NCBI GenBank assembly: GCA_024236415.1
Contig: JACKKN010000004.1
Span: forward strand, 321,002-385,001
DNA from: Hyphomicrobiales bacterium
Lineage (GTDB): Bacteria; Pseudomonadota; Alphaproteobacteria; Rhodospirillales; JACKKN01
Direction of reading: 5' to 3'
Length of the DNA: 64,000 nucleotides
The translations under genes were made by a program, and so were the position numbers. The notes below the pieces were generated by a model, which was given only the letters and a program-made list of their open reading frames with translations, searched no databases and was not told the origin of the DNA. Positions 16,368 to 24,805 of the stretch are shown in pieces; positions within the stretch are counted from its first letter, which is position 1, and every line of letters starts with the position of its first letter.

Positions 16368-17021
16368 TCAGCCGCCGCGCCGGAACAGGTCGTCGAAGGC
16401 GCGCACCGCCGCCGCCGGGCCGTCGGGATGGTCCCAAACCCCGGCGACCACGGCCAGGAAGTCGGCGCCGGCGGCGACCAGCGGCGGCGCGTTGGCCACG
16501 GTGATGCCGCCGATGGCGACGCAGGGCACGGTGGTCATGGTCGACCACCATTCCAGGATCGACGGCTCGGCCCGGGTCTTGGGCTGCTTGGTGCCGGTGG
16601 CGTGGAAGGCGCCGAAGGCCACGTAGTCGGCGCCGGCCTCGGCCGCCTCCAGGGCCAGGTCGGTGGAGTCGTGGCAGGTGACGCCGACGATGGCGTCGGC
16701 GCCCACGGCGCGGCGCGCCTGGGCATAGGCCGCGTCCTCCTGGCCCACGTGCACGCCGTCGCACCCGGTCTCGCGGGCCAGGGCCGGGTCGTCGTTCATG
16801 ATCAGGGCCACGTCGCGGCCCTGGACCACGGGGCGCAGGCGATCGGCGGCGCGGGCCACGGCGTCGCGCGCCATGGGCGTGCCGTCCGGGCCCTTCAGGC
16901 GAAGCTGCACGCAGGCCACGGGGCCGGCGTCCAGCGCCGCCGCCAGGACGTCGGCGAAGGCGTCCGGGTCGAAGGCGGGCGGCGTGATCAGGTACAACTG
17001 GCAGGCGGCGGCGGCGTCCAT
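16368..17021 (-). CDS. thiE: thiamine phosphate synthase
   Basis: This 217-residue TIM-barrel enzyme joins HMP-pyrophosphate and thiazole phosphate to make thiamine phosphate. The motifs CVQLRLKG, ALIMNDDPALA, DGVHVGQED, GADYVAFGAFH and VAIGGI are all present. The ATG has a GGGGGG site upstream. It follows a broken hypothetical gene by 8 bases. The window also holds thiD at 36.7 kb, so two thiamine steps are present at separate places. No TPP riboswitch was seen ahead of either. Confidence 0.93.
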   Translation of the reverse strand: MDAAAACQLYLITPPAFDPDAFADVLAAALDAGPVACVQLRLKGPDGTPMARDAVARAADRLRPVVQGRDVALIMNDDPALARETGCDGVHVGQEDAAYAQARRAVGADAIVGVTCHDSTDLALEAAEAGADYVAFGAFHATGTKQPKTRAEPSILEWWSTMTTVPCVAIGGITVANAPPLVAAGADFLAVVAGVWDHPDGPAAAVRAFDDLFRRGG

Positions 17022-17029
17022 GGCCCCCC

Positions 17030-17468
17030 TTACTCCACCGGCCCGGCGGCGGTCAATCGCAACCAGTCGCGGCAGGCCGTTTCCGGGTCGGCGACCCCGT
17101 CCAGGTCGAGGGCCGGACCCGGGTCGCCGGCCGGCTCGACCGTGGCGCCGGTGGCGGCGGCGATGGCGGCGACCTTGGCCCGCACCGCGGCCGGCGCGTC
17201 CAGGCGCAGGGCCGCGACCCCGGCGCGCAGGGCGCCCAGGGCGTAGCCGGCGTCGCCGCCGCAGTCCAGCACCGCCCGAAAGGCCGCGTCCGGATGGGCC
17301 TGTGCCCGCCCGCGCCACCATGCGCGCGAAGGTGGCGGCGCCGAGGGTGGCGGCGGCGCCCGGCGCGCTGGCCAGGCGCACGGGGACGCCCAGCGCCGCC
17401 GCCGCGGCCAGGGCGGCGGCAGCCTGGGCCTGGCTGTGCACGATGACGGTGGCGATGGCGGTGGTCAT
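17030..17468 (-). pseudogene. frameshifted hypothetical protein upstream of thiE
   Basis: The first part (MTTAIATVIVHSQAQ to about ATFARMVARA) and the second (AHPDAAFRAVLDCGGDAGYA to LTAAGPVE) are in different frames and join naturally if one extra base is removed near 17305-17325. The joined product of about 145 residues is Ala-rich, soluble and of no recognised function. It is coupled to thiE. The shift lies in a GGGCGGGC-type run, so sequencing error is a good explanation. Confidence 0.6.
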
Positions 17469-17483
17469 GGCCGGAACGCGAAA

Positions 17484-17503
17484 GCGGGACCCGAGGGTCC
17501 CGC
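17484..17503 (-). terminator. hairpin after gap
   Basis: GCGGGACC and GGTCCCGC form an 8-base-pair stem with a 4-base loop, followed on the minus strand by TTTCGCG. It could end or attenuate transcription from gap before the next gene. The short T run makes full termination uncertain. Confidence 0.45.
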
Positions 17504-17542
17504 TGGGAACGGTCCGCGGCGGGACCGGACCGGGGTGGGCGC

Positions 17543-18550
17543 TCAGCCCAGCTTGCCCATCTGCACGGCGGTGTCGCTCATGCGGTTGGAGAAGCCCCAC
17601 TCGTTGTCGTACCAGGACAGCACGCGGCACAGCTTGCCGTCGATGACCTGGGTCTGGGTGGCGTCGAAGATCGAGCTGAACGGGTTGTGGTTGTAGTCGA
17701 TGGACACGGTCGGCCCGTCGGAGTAGGCCAGGATGCCCTTCAGCTTGCCCTTGGCCGCCTTCTCGATGGCGGCGTTGATCTCGTCGGCCGAGGTCTTCTT
17801 GGCGGCCGTGAACACCAGGTCGACCACCGACACGTTCGGGGTCGGCACGCGGATGGCGGAACCGTCCAGCTTGCCGGCCAGCTCGGGCAGCACCAGGCCG
17901 ACGGCGCGGGCGGCGCCGGTCGAGGTCGGGATCATGGACAGGGCCGCGGCGCGGGCCCGGCGCAGGTCCTTGTGCATCACGTCCAGGGTCGGCTGGTCAC
18001 CGGTGTAGGAGTGGATGGTGGTCATGTAGCCGCGCTCGATGCCCATCAGCCCGTTCAGCACGAAGGCCACCGGGGCCAGGCAGTTGGTGGTGCACGACGC
18101 GTTCGACACGACCTTGTGGCTCTTGCGCAGCTTGTTGCTGTTCACGCCCTGGACCAGGGTCAGGTCGGCGCCCGAGGCCGGGGCCGAAACCAGCACCCGC
18201 TTGGCGCCCGCCTCCAGGTGCTTGGACGCGGTCTCCTTGCTGGTGAAGCGGCCGGTGCACTCCATCACCACGTCCACGTCCAGCTTGCCCCAGGGCAGCT
18301 TGGTGGGGTCGGGCTCGGCAAACACCTTGATGGCGCCCTTGCCCAGATTCATGCTGGACGACGTGGTCTTCACGGTGCCCGGATAGGCGCCGTGGACCGA
18401 GTCGTACCGCAGCAGGTGGGCATTGGTTTCCACCGGACCCAGATCGTTGATCGCCACGAACTCGATATCATCCCGGCCGGCCTCGAAGGCCGCCCGAAGG
18501 GTCAGCCGACCGATACGGCCAAAGCCATTAATCGCAACGCGAACCGCCAT
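17543..18550 (-). CDS. gap: glyceraldehyde-3-phosphate dehydrogenase, type I
   Basis: This 335-residue enzyme of glycolysis, gluconeogenesis and the Calvin cycle starts AINGFGRIGR (NAD-binding). Asp36 in AINDLGP favours NAD+. Catalytic Cys153 is in SNASCTTNCLAP and His180 is in TTIHSYTGDQ. AGGAGG lies just ahead of the ATG. Unlike many relatives it is not followed by pgk; the next genes are a broken hypothetical gene and thiE, so the usual gap-pgk-fba order is interrupted here. Confidence 0.97.
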   Translation of the reverse strand: MAVRVAINGFGRIGRLTLRAAFEAGRDDIEFVAINDLGPVETNAHLLRYDSVHGAYPGTVKTTSSSMNLGKGAIKVFAEPDPTKLPWGKLDVDVVMECTGRFTSKETASKHLEAGAKRVLVSAPASGADLTLVQGVNSNKLRKSHKVVSNASCTTNCLAPVAFVLNGLMGIERGYMTTIHSYTGDQPTLDVMHKDLRRARAAALSMIPTSTGAARAVGLVLPELAGKLDGSAIRVPTPNVSVVDLVFTAAKKTSADEINAAIEKAAKGKLKGILAYSDGPTVSIDYNHNPFSSIFDATQTQVIDGKLCRVLSWYDNEWGFSNRMSDTAVQMGKLG

Positions 18551-18915
18551 TGCATCCTCCTGAACTGAAAAAGTTGGAGCCCCTCTTAACACAACGGGCC
18601 CGGTCGCATAACACCCCCGAGGGCATGCGGATTTTACCCGATCGGGTGGGATACCGAGCGCGCCGGTCCAAAATCAACCGGCAGGCTTTTCACGTCAATG
18701 CATTTTTTATGACAAGCCGCGGTTTGCCCGGCCCGGCGCGCCGGCGGCGGGGGGACGCGACGCGCACGCGCGGCTCACGGGCGGTTGACGGTCCCACGGC
18801 GCGGGGGCATATTCGGGGCTGGCCCGCGCGCCACCGGGTGCACCGGCGCGTCAGGGGTGAAAAACCGGCACCGGCCGACAGCCGGCAAGAGCCCATAAAT
18901 AGAGGCAGGGATCAC
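18551..18915. promoter_or_regulatory. divergent region between gap and the zapA operon
   Basis: No gene was found in these 365 bases. TTGACG at 18785-18790 and CATATT at 18808-18813, 17 bases apart, make a good sigma-70-type promoter reading right into the coiled-coil gene and zapA. The part next to gap contains AT-richer stretches (for example near 18690-18710) that could hold the gap promoter. Confidence 0.5.
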
Positions 18916-19152
18916 ATGCAGGACCGGTTGCAGCAGGCGCAGCGGCGCTTGGAAAACGCCATGGACCGGCTGGAGGCGGCCGTCGAGGCGCGCGCCGCGG
19001 CCCAGGCCGGCGCCGCCGCCGTGGGCCCCGGCGACCTGGTCGAGGTGGCGACCCTGCGCCAGGAGAACGACAGCCTGCGCAAGACCGCGGACTCGGTGGG
19101 CAGCCGCCTGGACGAGGTCATCGGCCGGCTGCGCGACGTGCTCGAGGAGTAG
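18916..19152 (+). CDS. small coiled-coil protein (DUF4164-like)
   Basis: This 78-residue, almost fully helical protein has heptad-like leucines and a predicted coiled coil across most of its length (ENAMDRLEAAVEAR, LRQENDSLRKTADSVGSRLD). Proteins of this kind lie directly upstream of zapA in many alphaproteobacteria. A role alongside ZapA in Z-ring assembly is suggested by position only. GGCAGGG precedes the ATG, and zapA starts 9 bases after its stop. Confidence 0.75.
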   Translation: MQDRLQQAQRRLENAMDRLEAAVEARAAAQAGAAAVGPGDLVEVATLRQENDSLRKTADSVGSRLDEVIGRLRDVLEE

Positions 19153-19161
19153 GGTGGGGCC

Positions 19162-19494
19162 ATGGCCCAGGTATCCGTCACCATCAACAACCGCAAGTAC
19201 GACATCGCCTGCGACGACGGGCAGGAGGCGCACCTGGCGCGCCTGGCCGCGTACGTGGACAAGCGCATCGGCGAGCTGGTGGCCGCCGTCGGCCAGATCG
19301 GCGACGCCCGCCTGCTGGTCATGTCCAGCCTGCTGATCGCCGACGAGCTGTCCGACGCCTATGCCGACATGGAGGCCCTGCGCGCCGCCAAGGGCGGCAC
19401 CGCCATCGGCGAGCTGGAAGAGCGCATCGGCGGCACCATCGACCAGTTGGCCGACCGCCTGGAGCATATTGCCGAACGGGTCGAACAGGCCTAA
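19162..19494 (+). CDS. zapA: cell division protein ZapA
   Basis: This 110-residue protein has an N-terminal FtsZ-binding part (VTINNRKYDIACDDGQE) and a C-terminal coiled coil for tetramer formation. ZapA crosslinks FtsZ filaments at midcell. The identity is supported by position: 6S RNA and fau follow directly, the order found widely in proteobacteria. Confidence 0.9.
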   Translation: MAQVSVTINNRKYDIACDDGQEAHLARLAAYVDKRIGELVAAVGQIGDARLLVMSSLLIADELSDAYADMEALRAAKGGTAIGELEERIGGTIDQLADRLEHIAERVEQA

Positions 19495-19506
19495 CTATTA
19501 GGACAC

Positions 19507-19656
19507 GCCGCTGCGGAGTGCGTTAGGCCACCTTATCCCCGGGGCCAATATCTACCTCTAGGGAGCTGTCCCTGCCGGGCCCGTGGGCCCGGGACACGGC
19601 GCCCACCTGCTGACGCAGGCCACGGAGGATATCCCGGCCGACGGCTTCGCGGCGGC
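19507..19656 (+). ncRNA. ssrS: 6S RNA
   Basis: The region between zapA and fau holds an RNA whose ends pair perfectly: GCCGCTGCGGAG at 19507-19518 and CTTCGCGGCGGC at 19645-19656 give a 12-base-pair closing stem with two G-U pairs. The inside contains CTACCTCTAGGGAGCTGTCC and CACCTGCTGACGCAGG, like known alphaproteobacterial 6S RNAs. 6S RNA binds sigma-70 RNA polymerase by mimicking an open promoter. Exact ends may reach a few bases further on each side. Confidence 0.85.
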
Positions 19657-19700
19657 ACCTTCCCCCGACAAGATCTCCCGACAGATTTCCAGGAGCAGCC

Positions 19701-20300
19701 GTGACCGACCAAGACCTGGCGCACCGCAAGCAGCTTCTGCGCACCGCGGCGCGCGGCCGCCGCCGGGACCTCGACCCGGCCGCGCGCGAGGCCGCCGCCG
19801 GGCGCCTGGCGCGCCGCTTCGTCGAGGCCCTGCCGGCCATGTGCCCCGGCCCGGGGCCCCAGGTGGTGGCCGCCTACTGGCCCCACGGCAGCGAGATCGA
19901 CACCCGCCCGCTGCTGGCCACCCTGCACGCCATGGGCCACCTGTGCTGCCTGCCGGTGGTGGTGGCCAGGGCGGCGCCGCTGGCGTTCCGCCGCTGGGTG
20001 CCGGGGGCGGCGCTGCGGCCCGGCGCCCTGGACATCCCGGTGCCGGTGGACGGCGCCCAGGTGACGCCGCGGGTCATCGCCGCGCCGCTGCTGGCCTTCG
20101 ACGAGGACGGCTACCGCCTGGGCCAGGGCGGCGGCTTCTACGACCGCACCATCGCCGACCTGCGCGCCGCCGGCGACCTGGTGGTGGCCGGCGTCGCCTT
20201 CGAGGCGCAGCGGGTGGACGCCGTGCCCCGCGACGGCCACGACCAGCGCCTGGACTGGTTGATCACCGACGCCGCCACGCGTATCTTGCGGGACTCCTAG
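19701..20300 (+). CDS. fau: 5-formyltetrahydrofolate cyclo-ligase
   Basis: This 199-residue enzyme is known as YgfA/Fau or MTHFS. It turns 5-formyltetrahydrofolate into 5,10-methenyltetrahydrofolate with ATP. The ATP/folate-binding motif GYRLGQGGGFYDRT and the N-terminal RKQLLRTAARGRRRDL are visible. It directly follows 6S RNA, a conserved linkage in proteobacteria. Confidence 0.93.
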   Translation: MTDQDLAHRKQLLRTAARGRRRDLDPAAREAAAGRLARRFVEALPAMCPGPGPQVVAAYWPHGSEIDTRPLLATLHAMGHLCCLPVVVARAAPLAFRRWVPGAALRPGALDIPVPVDGAQVTPRVIAAPLLAFDEDGYRLGQGGGFYDRTIADLRAAGDLVVAGVAFEAQRVDAVPRDGHDQRLDWLITDAATRILRDS

Positions 20301-20313
20301 TTTCGGAAAACGC

Positions 20314-21138
20314 ATGCGCATTCTTTTCTGCGGAGACGTGGTCGGCCGCGCCGGGCGCCAGGTGGTGATCGAACACCTGCCGCGCCTGCGCCGGCGCCTG
20401 GCCGTGGACTTCGCCATTGTCAACGGCGAGAACGCGGCGCACGGGTTCGGCATCACCGAGGGCATCTGCCACGCCTTCTTCGAGGCCGGCGCCGACGTGG
20501 TCACCACCGGCAACCACGTGTGGGACCAGCGCGAGATCATGAACCGCATCGACGGCGAGCCGCGCCTGCTGCGCCCGGTCAACTACCCGGCCGGGACGCC
20601 GGGGCGCGGGTTCAACGTGTACACCGACGGCGCCGGGCGCCGGGTGCTGGTGGTGCAGCCCATGGGGCGGCTGTACATGGACCCCCTGGACGACCCCTTC
20701 GCCGCCGTCGACGCGGTGCTGGACAGGCATCCCCTGGGGCGCGAGGTGCAGGCCGCCGTGGTCGACGTGCACGCCGAGGCGACCAGCGAGAAGATGGCCA
20801 TGGGCCACTTCTGCGACGGCCGCGTGTCCATGGTGGTGGGCACCCACACCCACGTGCCCACGGCCGACGCCCAGGTGCTGCCCGGCGGCACCGCCTACCA
20901 GACCGACCTGGGCATGTGCGGCGACTACGATTCGGTGATCGGCATGGAGAAGGGGACCGCCCTGGCCCGGTTCACCCGCAAGCTGCCGGGCGGGCGGCTG
21001 GAACCGGCCGGCGGCGCCGCGACCCTGTGCGGCGCCCTGGTCGAGACCGACGACGACACCGGCCTGGCCACCGCCATCTCGCCGGTGCGCGTGGGCGGGC
21101 GCCTGGCCGAGCTGATCCCGGACGGGTTCCCGGGTTAA
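20314..21138 (+). CDS. YmdB-type metallophosphoesterase (TIGR00282)
   Basis: This 274-residue calcineurin-like phosphoesterase has the metal motifs GDVVGRAGR, NGENAAHG, TGNHVWDQ, DVHAEATSEK and GTHTHVPTAD. YmdB-like proteins hydrolyse cyclic nucleotides such as 2',3'-cAMP and influence RNA turnover; the role in proteobacteria is less clear. It starts 13 bases after fau and is probably in the same operon. Confidence 0.88.
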   Translation: MRILFCGDVVGRAGRQVVIEHLPRLRRRLAVDFAIVNGENAAHGFGITEGICHAFFEAGADVVTTGNHVWDQREIMNRIDGEPRLLRPVNYPAGTPGRGFNVYTDGAGRRVLVVQPMGRLYMDPLDDPFAAVDAVLDRHPLGREVQAAVVDVHAEATSEKMAMGHFCDGRVSMVVGTHTHVPTADAQVLPGGTAYQTDLGMCGDYDSVIGMEKGTALARFTRKLPGGRLEPAGGAATLCGALVETDDDTGLATAISPVRVGGRLAELIPDGFPG

Positions 21139-21362
21139 GGGGCTGTTAAGCAAAAACGGCGTATTCAGGGCCGTCGCGAGACGAGTCCACGGCCTGGAAC
21201 AGGGAACGGGAGACGGCGGGCGGCGGCGGCCCTTTTCCTGCCGCCCATTTGTTGCCATATTGGCCGCCGGGGCGAGGGCGCGCGGGAAGCCGCGCCGCCC
21301 GGCATCGCCGCAACCCATACATTCTCCACAGCCATGGCTCGACAAGGAGGTCTTTCCGGACG

Positions 21363-22109
21363 ATGGCCGGCCATTCCAAGTTCAAGAACATCATGCACCG
21401 CAAGGGCGCCCAGGATGCCAAGCGGGCCAAGGTGTTCGCCAAGCTCGCCTTGCAGATCACCGTCGCCGCCCGTACCGGCAGCGAACCGGACATGAACCCG
21501 CGCCTGCGCGCCGCCATCGGCGCCGCGCGGGCCCAGAACATGCCCGCCGACCGCATCAAGAAGGCGATCCAGAAGGCCGAGGGCGGCACCGACGGCGACA
21601 ACTACGAGGAGATCCGCTACGAGGGCTACGGCCCCGGCGGGGTCGCCGTGATCGTCGAGGCCCTGACCGACAACCGCAACCGCACCGCCGCCGAGGTGCG
21701 CGCCGCCTTCTCCAAGCACGGCGGCAACCTGGGCGAGACGGGCAGCGTGGGCTTCATGTTCGACCGGGTCGGGTCCATCGTCTACCCGGCCGAGGCGGCC
21801 GACGCCGAGGACATGTTCGAGGCCGCCCTGGAGGCCGGCGCCCAGGACGTGGATTCCGAGGGCGACACCCACGAGATCACCTGCGACCCCGACGACTTCA
21901 ACACCGTGCGCGACACCCTGGTGGACCGGTTCGGCGAGCCCGAGGACGCCAACCTGATCTGGAAGCCGCAGAACACCATCGAGATCGACGAGGACGCGGC
22001 GCAGACCCTGTTCAAGCTGCTGGACGTGCTGGAGGACAGCGACGACGTGCAGCGGGTGGCCGCCAACTTCGACGTGTCCGACGAAATCATGGAGAGGCTG
22101 AGCGCCTGA
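21363..22109 (+). CDS. yebC: YebC/PmpR-family protein
   Basis: This 248-residue member of the YebC family has the canonical start MAGHSKFKNIMHRKGAQDAK. Proteins of this family were described as DNA-binding regulators, and more recent work links them to translation of proline-rich stretches on the ribosome. It lies just ahead of ruvC, as in many bacteria. AAGGAGGT is upstream. The many Pro-rich proteins in this window fit the translational role, but that is inference. Confidence 0.95.
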   Translation: MAGHSKFKNIMHRKGAQDAKRAKVFAKLALQITVAARTGSEPDMNPRLRAAIGAARAQNMPADRIKKAIQKAEGGTDGDNYEEIRYEGYGPGGVAVIVEALTDNRNRTAAEVRAAFSKHGGNLGETGSVGFMFDRVGSIVYPAEAADAEDMFEAALEAGAQDVDSEGDTHEITCDPDDFNTVRDTLVDRFGEPEDANLIWKPQNTIEIDEDAAQTLFKLLDVLEDSDDVQRVAANFDVSDEIMERLSA

Positions 22110-22149
22110 ACCGCGCCGCGCCCCCTCCGCGCTTCGGAAAGAGAGCCGC

Positions 22150-22668
22150 ATGCGATTGCTAGGACTGGACCCCGGGTTGCGCAATACGGGATGGGGCATC
22201 ATAGAGGTCCGGGACAACCGCTTGAGCCATGTGGCCCACGGCATCGTCCGCGCCGACCCCAAGGTCGAGCTGGCGGCGCGCCTGGTCGAAATCTACGACG
22301 GCCTGGCCGACGTCATCGCCCGCTGGCGGCCCCAGGAGGCGGCGGTGGAGGAAACCTTCGTCAACAAGAACGCGGTCTCGACCCTGAAGCTGGGCCAGGC
22401 CCGGGGCATCGCCCTGCTGGCCCCGTCGCGGGCCGGCCTGGCGGTGTTCGAGTACCCGCCCAACCTGGTCAAGAAGACCGTGGTCGGCACCGGCCACGCG
22501 GCCAAGGAGCAGGTCCAGGCCATGGTCCGCGTGCTGCTGCCCGGGGCCGGCGAGGTGGCCACCGATTCCGCCGACGCCCTGGCCGTGGCCGTGTGCCACG
22601 CCCACCACCGCGCCACCGGCGACCGGGTGGCCCGGGCCGTGGCCCTGGCGGCCCAGGCCGGACGGTGA
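22150..22668 (+). CDS. ruvC: Holliday junction resolvase RuvC
   Basis: This 172-residue endonuclease cuts Holliday junctions after RuvAB branch migration. The acidic active site shows as Asp7 in LGLDPGLRNTGWG, Glu67/Glu68 in AAVEETFVNKN, and the aspartates of DSADALAVA near the C-terminus. It starts the ruvCAB cluster. Confidence 0.96.
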   Translation: MRLLGLDPGLRNTGWGIIEVRDNRLSHVAHGIVRADPKVELAARLVEIYDGLADVIARWRPQEAAVEETFVNKNAVSTLKLGQARGIALLAPSRAGLAVFEYPPNLVKKTVVGTGHAAKEQVQAMVRVLLPGAGEVATDSADALAVAVCHAHHRATGDRVARAVALAAQAGR

Positions 22669-22693
22669 GAGGGGCGGTGATGGGGGCCGGGCG

Positions 22694-23326
22694 ATGATCG
22701 CCAAGCTTTCCGGGGTGATCGATTCCCTGGGCCCGGACTGGGCCGTGATCGACGTCGGCGGGGTCGGCTACCTGGTGGCCTGCTCGGGCCGCGCCCTGGG
22801 CCGCCTGTCGGTGGGCGAGCACGCGACCCTGCTGGTCGAGACCCAGGTGCGCGAGGACGCCATCAACCTGTACGGATTCGCCGAGACGGCCGAACGCGAC
22901 TGGTTCCGCCTGCTGACCACGGTCCAGGGGGTGGGGGCCAAGGTGGCCCTGGCGATCCTGACCGTGCTGGCCCCCGACGCCCTGATGGCGGCCATCGCCG
23001 CCGGCGACCGCGCCGCCGTGACCCGCGCCGCCGGGGTCGGGCCCAAGCTGGCCACCCGCATCCTCAGCGAGCTGAAGGACAAGGTCGGCGGCATGGCCCT
23101 GGGCGCCGCCGCCCTGGCGCCGTCGGCGGCGGGGTCGGGCGCCGCGGCGGGGGCCGCGCCGTCGGCCCTGTCCGACGCCGTGTCGGCCCTGGTCAACCTG
23201 GGCTACGCCCCGTCCGAGGCCCTGGCCGCGGCGTCCCGCGCCGCCCGCCTGGCCGGGGATGGCGCGCCGGTCGAGGCGCTGATCCGCGGCGGCCTCGCCG
23301 AACTGGCGCCCCGGGAGTCCCTGTGA
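22694..23326 (+). CDS. ruvA: Holliday junction branch migration protein RuvA
   Basis: This 210-residue protein binds four-way junctions and loads RuvB. It has the N-terminal OB fold (MIAKLSGVI, INLYGFAE), helix-hairpin-helix motifs (LTTVQGVGAKVALAIL, VTRAAGVGPKLATRIL), an Ala-rich linker and the C-terminal RuvB-binding domain (ALVNLGYAPSEA). Its TGA stop shares bases with the ruvB ATG (TGATG), so translation is likely coupled. Confidence 0.96.
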   Translation: MIAKLSGVIDSLGPDWAVIDVGGVGYLVACSGRALGRLSVGEHATLLVETQVREDAINLYGFAETAERDWFRLLTTVQGVGAKVALAILTVLAPDALMAAIAAGDRAAVTRAAGVGPKLATRILSELKDKVGGMALGAAALAPSAAGSGAAAGAAPSALSDAVSALVNLGYAPSEALAAASRAARLAGDGAPVEALIRGGLAELAPRESL

Positions 23327-24366
23327 TGGCCGAGGACCGCATCGTCACCCCCGACGCCACCGAGGGCGATTCGCCCGAGCGCGGCCTGCGCCCCACCTCC
23401 CTGGACGAATTCGTCGGCCAGCGCCAGGTGCGCGAGAACCTGCGCGTGTTCATCGACGCCGCGCGCGGCCGCGGCGAGGCCATGGACCACGTGCTGTTCT
23501 ATGGGCCCCCGGGCCTGGGCAAGACCACCCTGGCGCAGATCGTCGCCCGCGAGTTGGGGGTCGGCTTCCGCGCCACCTCGGGCCCGGTGATCGCCAAAGC
23601 CGGCGACCTGGCGGCGATCCTGACCAACCTGCAGCCGCGCGACGTGCTGTTCATCGACGAGATCCACCGCCTGAGCCCGGTGGTCGAGGAGATCCTCTAT
23701 CCGGCCATGGAGGACTTCCAGCTCGACCTGATCATCGGCGAGGGGCCGGCGGCGCGGTCCATCCGCATCGACCTGCCGCCGTTCACCCTGGTCGGCGCCA
23801 CTACCCGCTCGGGGCTGATCACCACGCCCCTGCGCGAACGGTTCGGCATCCCCCTGCAGATGGTGTTCTACGACGCCGACGAGCTGTGCGGCATCGTGCG
23901 CCGCGGCGCCGGCCTGCTGCACATGGACCTGACCGAGGACGGCGCGCGCGAGATCGCGCGGCGCTCGCGCGGGACGCCGCGGGTGGCCGGGCGCCTGCTG
24001 CGCCGGGTGCGCGACTTCGCGTCGGTGGACGGCGCCGCCCGGGTCGACGCGCCGGCGGCCAACGCGGCCCTGAACCGGCTGGAGGTGGACGGCCGCGGCC
24101 TGGACGCCACCGACCGTCGCTACCTGGCCTGCATCGCCGACAAGTACGGCGGCGGCCCGGTGGGGGTGGAGACCATGGCGGCGGCGCTGTCCGAGCAGCG
24201 CGACACCATCGAGGAGGTGATCGAGCCGTTCCTGATCCAGCAGGGGTTCCTGATGCGCACGCCGCGCGGCCGGGTGCTGGCCGACCTGGCCTACCGCCAC
24301 CTGGGCCTGGCCCTGCCGGCCCGCGACGGGCAGCTCGACCTGATGGAGCCCGGCGATGACCGCTAA
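23326..24366 (+). CDS. ruvB: Holliday junction branch migration ATPase RuvB
   Basis: This 346-residue AAA+ helicase drives branch migration. Walker A is GPPGLGKTT, Walker B LFIDEIHRL, sensor 1 GATTRSG, and the arginine finger region is LRERFGIPLQM. A winged helix follows at the C-terminus. The ATG overlapping the ruvA stop is preferred to a GTG three bases earlier. Confidence 0.97.
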   Translation: MAEDRIVTPDATEGDSPERGLRPTSLDEFVGQRQVRENLRVFIDAARGRGEAMDHVLFYGPPGLGKTTLAQIVARELGVGFRATSGPVIAKAGDLAAILTNLQPRDVLFIDEIHRLSPVVEEILYPAMEDFQLDLIIGEGPAARSIRIDLPPFTLVGATTRSGLITTPLRERFGIPLQMVFYDADELCGIVRRGAGLLHMDLTEDGAREIARRSRGTPRVAGRLLRRVRDFASVDGAARVDAPAANAALNRLEVDGRGLDATDRRYLACIADKYGGGPVGVETMAAALSEQRDTIEEVIEPFLIQQGFLMRTPRGRVLADLAYRHLGLALPARDGQLDLMEPGDDR

Positions 24367-24802
24367 CCGGTTCGAGGGCAACGTGTTCGTCATGCCCCTG
24401 CGCGTCTACTACGAGGACACCGACGCCGCCGGCATGGTCTATTACGCCAACTACCTGAAGTTCGTCGAGCGCGCGCGGACTGAAATGCTGCGCAGCGTGG
24501 GCATCGAGAACAGCCGCCTGGCCGACGAGGACGGCCTGGCCTTCGCCGTGCGCGGCTGCGCCGTGGACTACCGCCGGCCGGCGCGCCTGGACGACCTGCT
24601 GGAGGTGCGCTCGGAACTCGACGACCTGGGCGGCGCGTCCCTGGAGGCGACCCAGACCGTGTGCCGCGGCGGCGAGGACCTGGTGGTGGTGCGGATCCGC
24701 GTCGCCTGCATCGACCTCAACCGGGACGGACGGGCGGCGCGCATTCCCCGCCATATTCGTGACATTCTTTCCCGCTACATCAAACCGAAGGATCAGGACT
24801 GA
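24356..24802 (+). CDS. ybgC: YbgC-family acyl-CoA thioesterase
   Basis: This 148-residue hotdog-fold thioesterase has the signature VYYEDTDAAGMVYYANYLKF, with Asp in DTDAAG as catalytic residue. It overlaps the end of ruvB by 11 bases and precedes tolQ by 3 bases, the usual start of the tol-pal operon. In E. coli it hydrolyses acyl-CoA or acyl-ACP and contacts phospholipid synthesis enzymes; the link to Tol is unexplained. Confidence 0.93.
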   Translation: MTANRFEGNVFVMPLRVYYEDTDAAGMVYYANYLKFVERARTEMLRSVGIENSRLADEDGLAFAVRGCAVDYRRPARLDDLLEVRSELDDLGGASLEATQTVCRGGEDLVVVRIRVACIDLNRDGRAARIPRHIRDILSRYIKPKDQD

Positions 24803-24805
24803 CCC

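Noticed and set aside
16368..17468. TPP riboswitch ahead of thiE
   Set aside because: No CTGAGA-type core or paired arms were seen upstream of thiE, its preceding gene or thiD.
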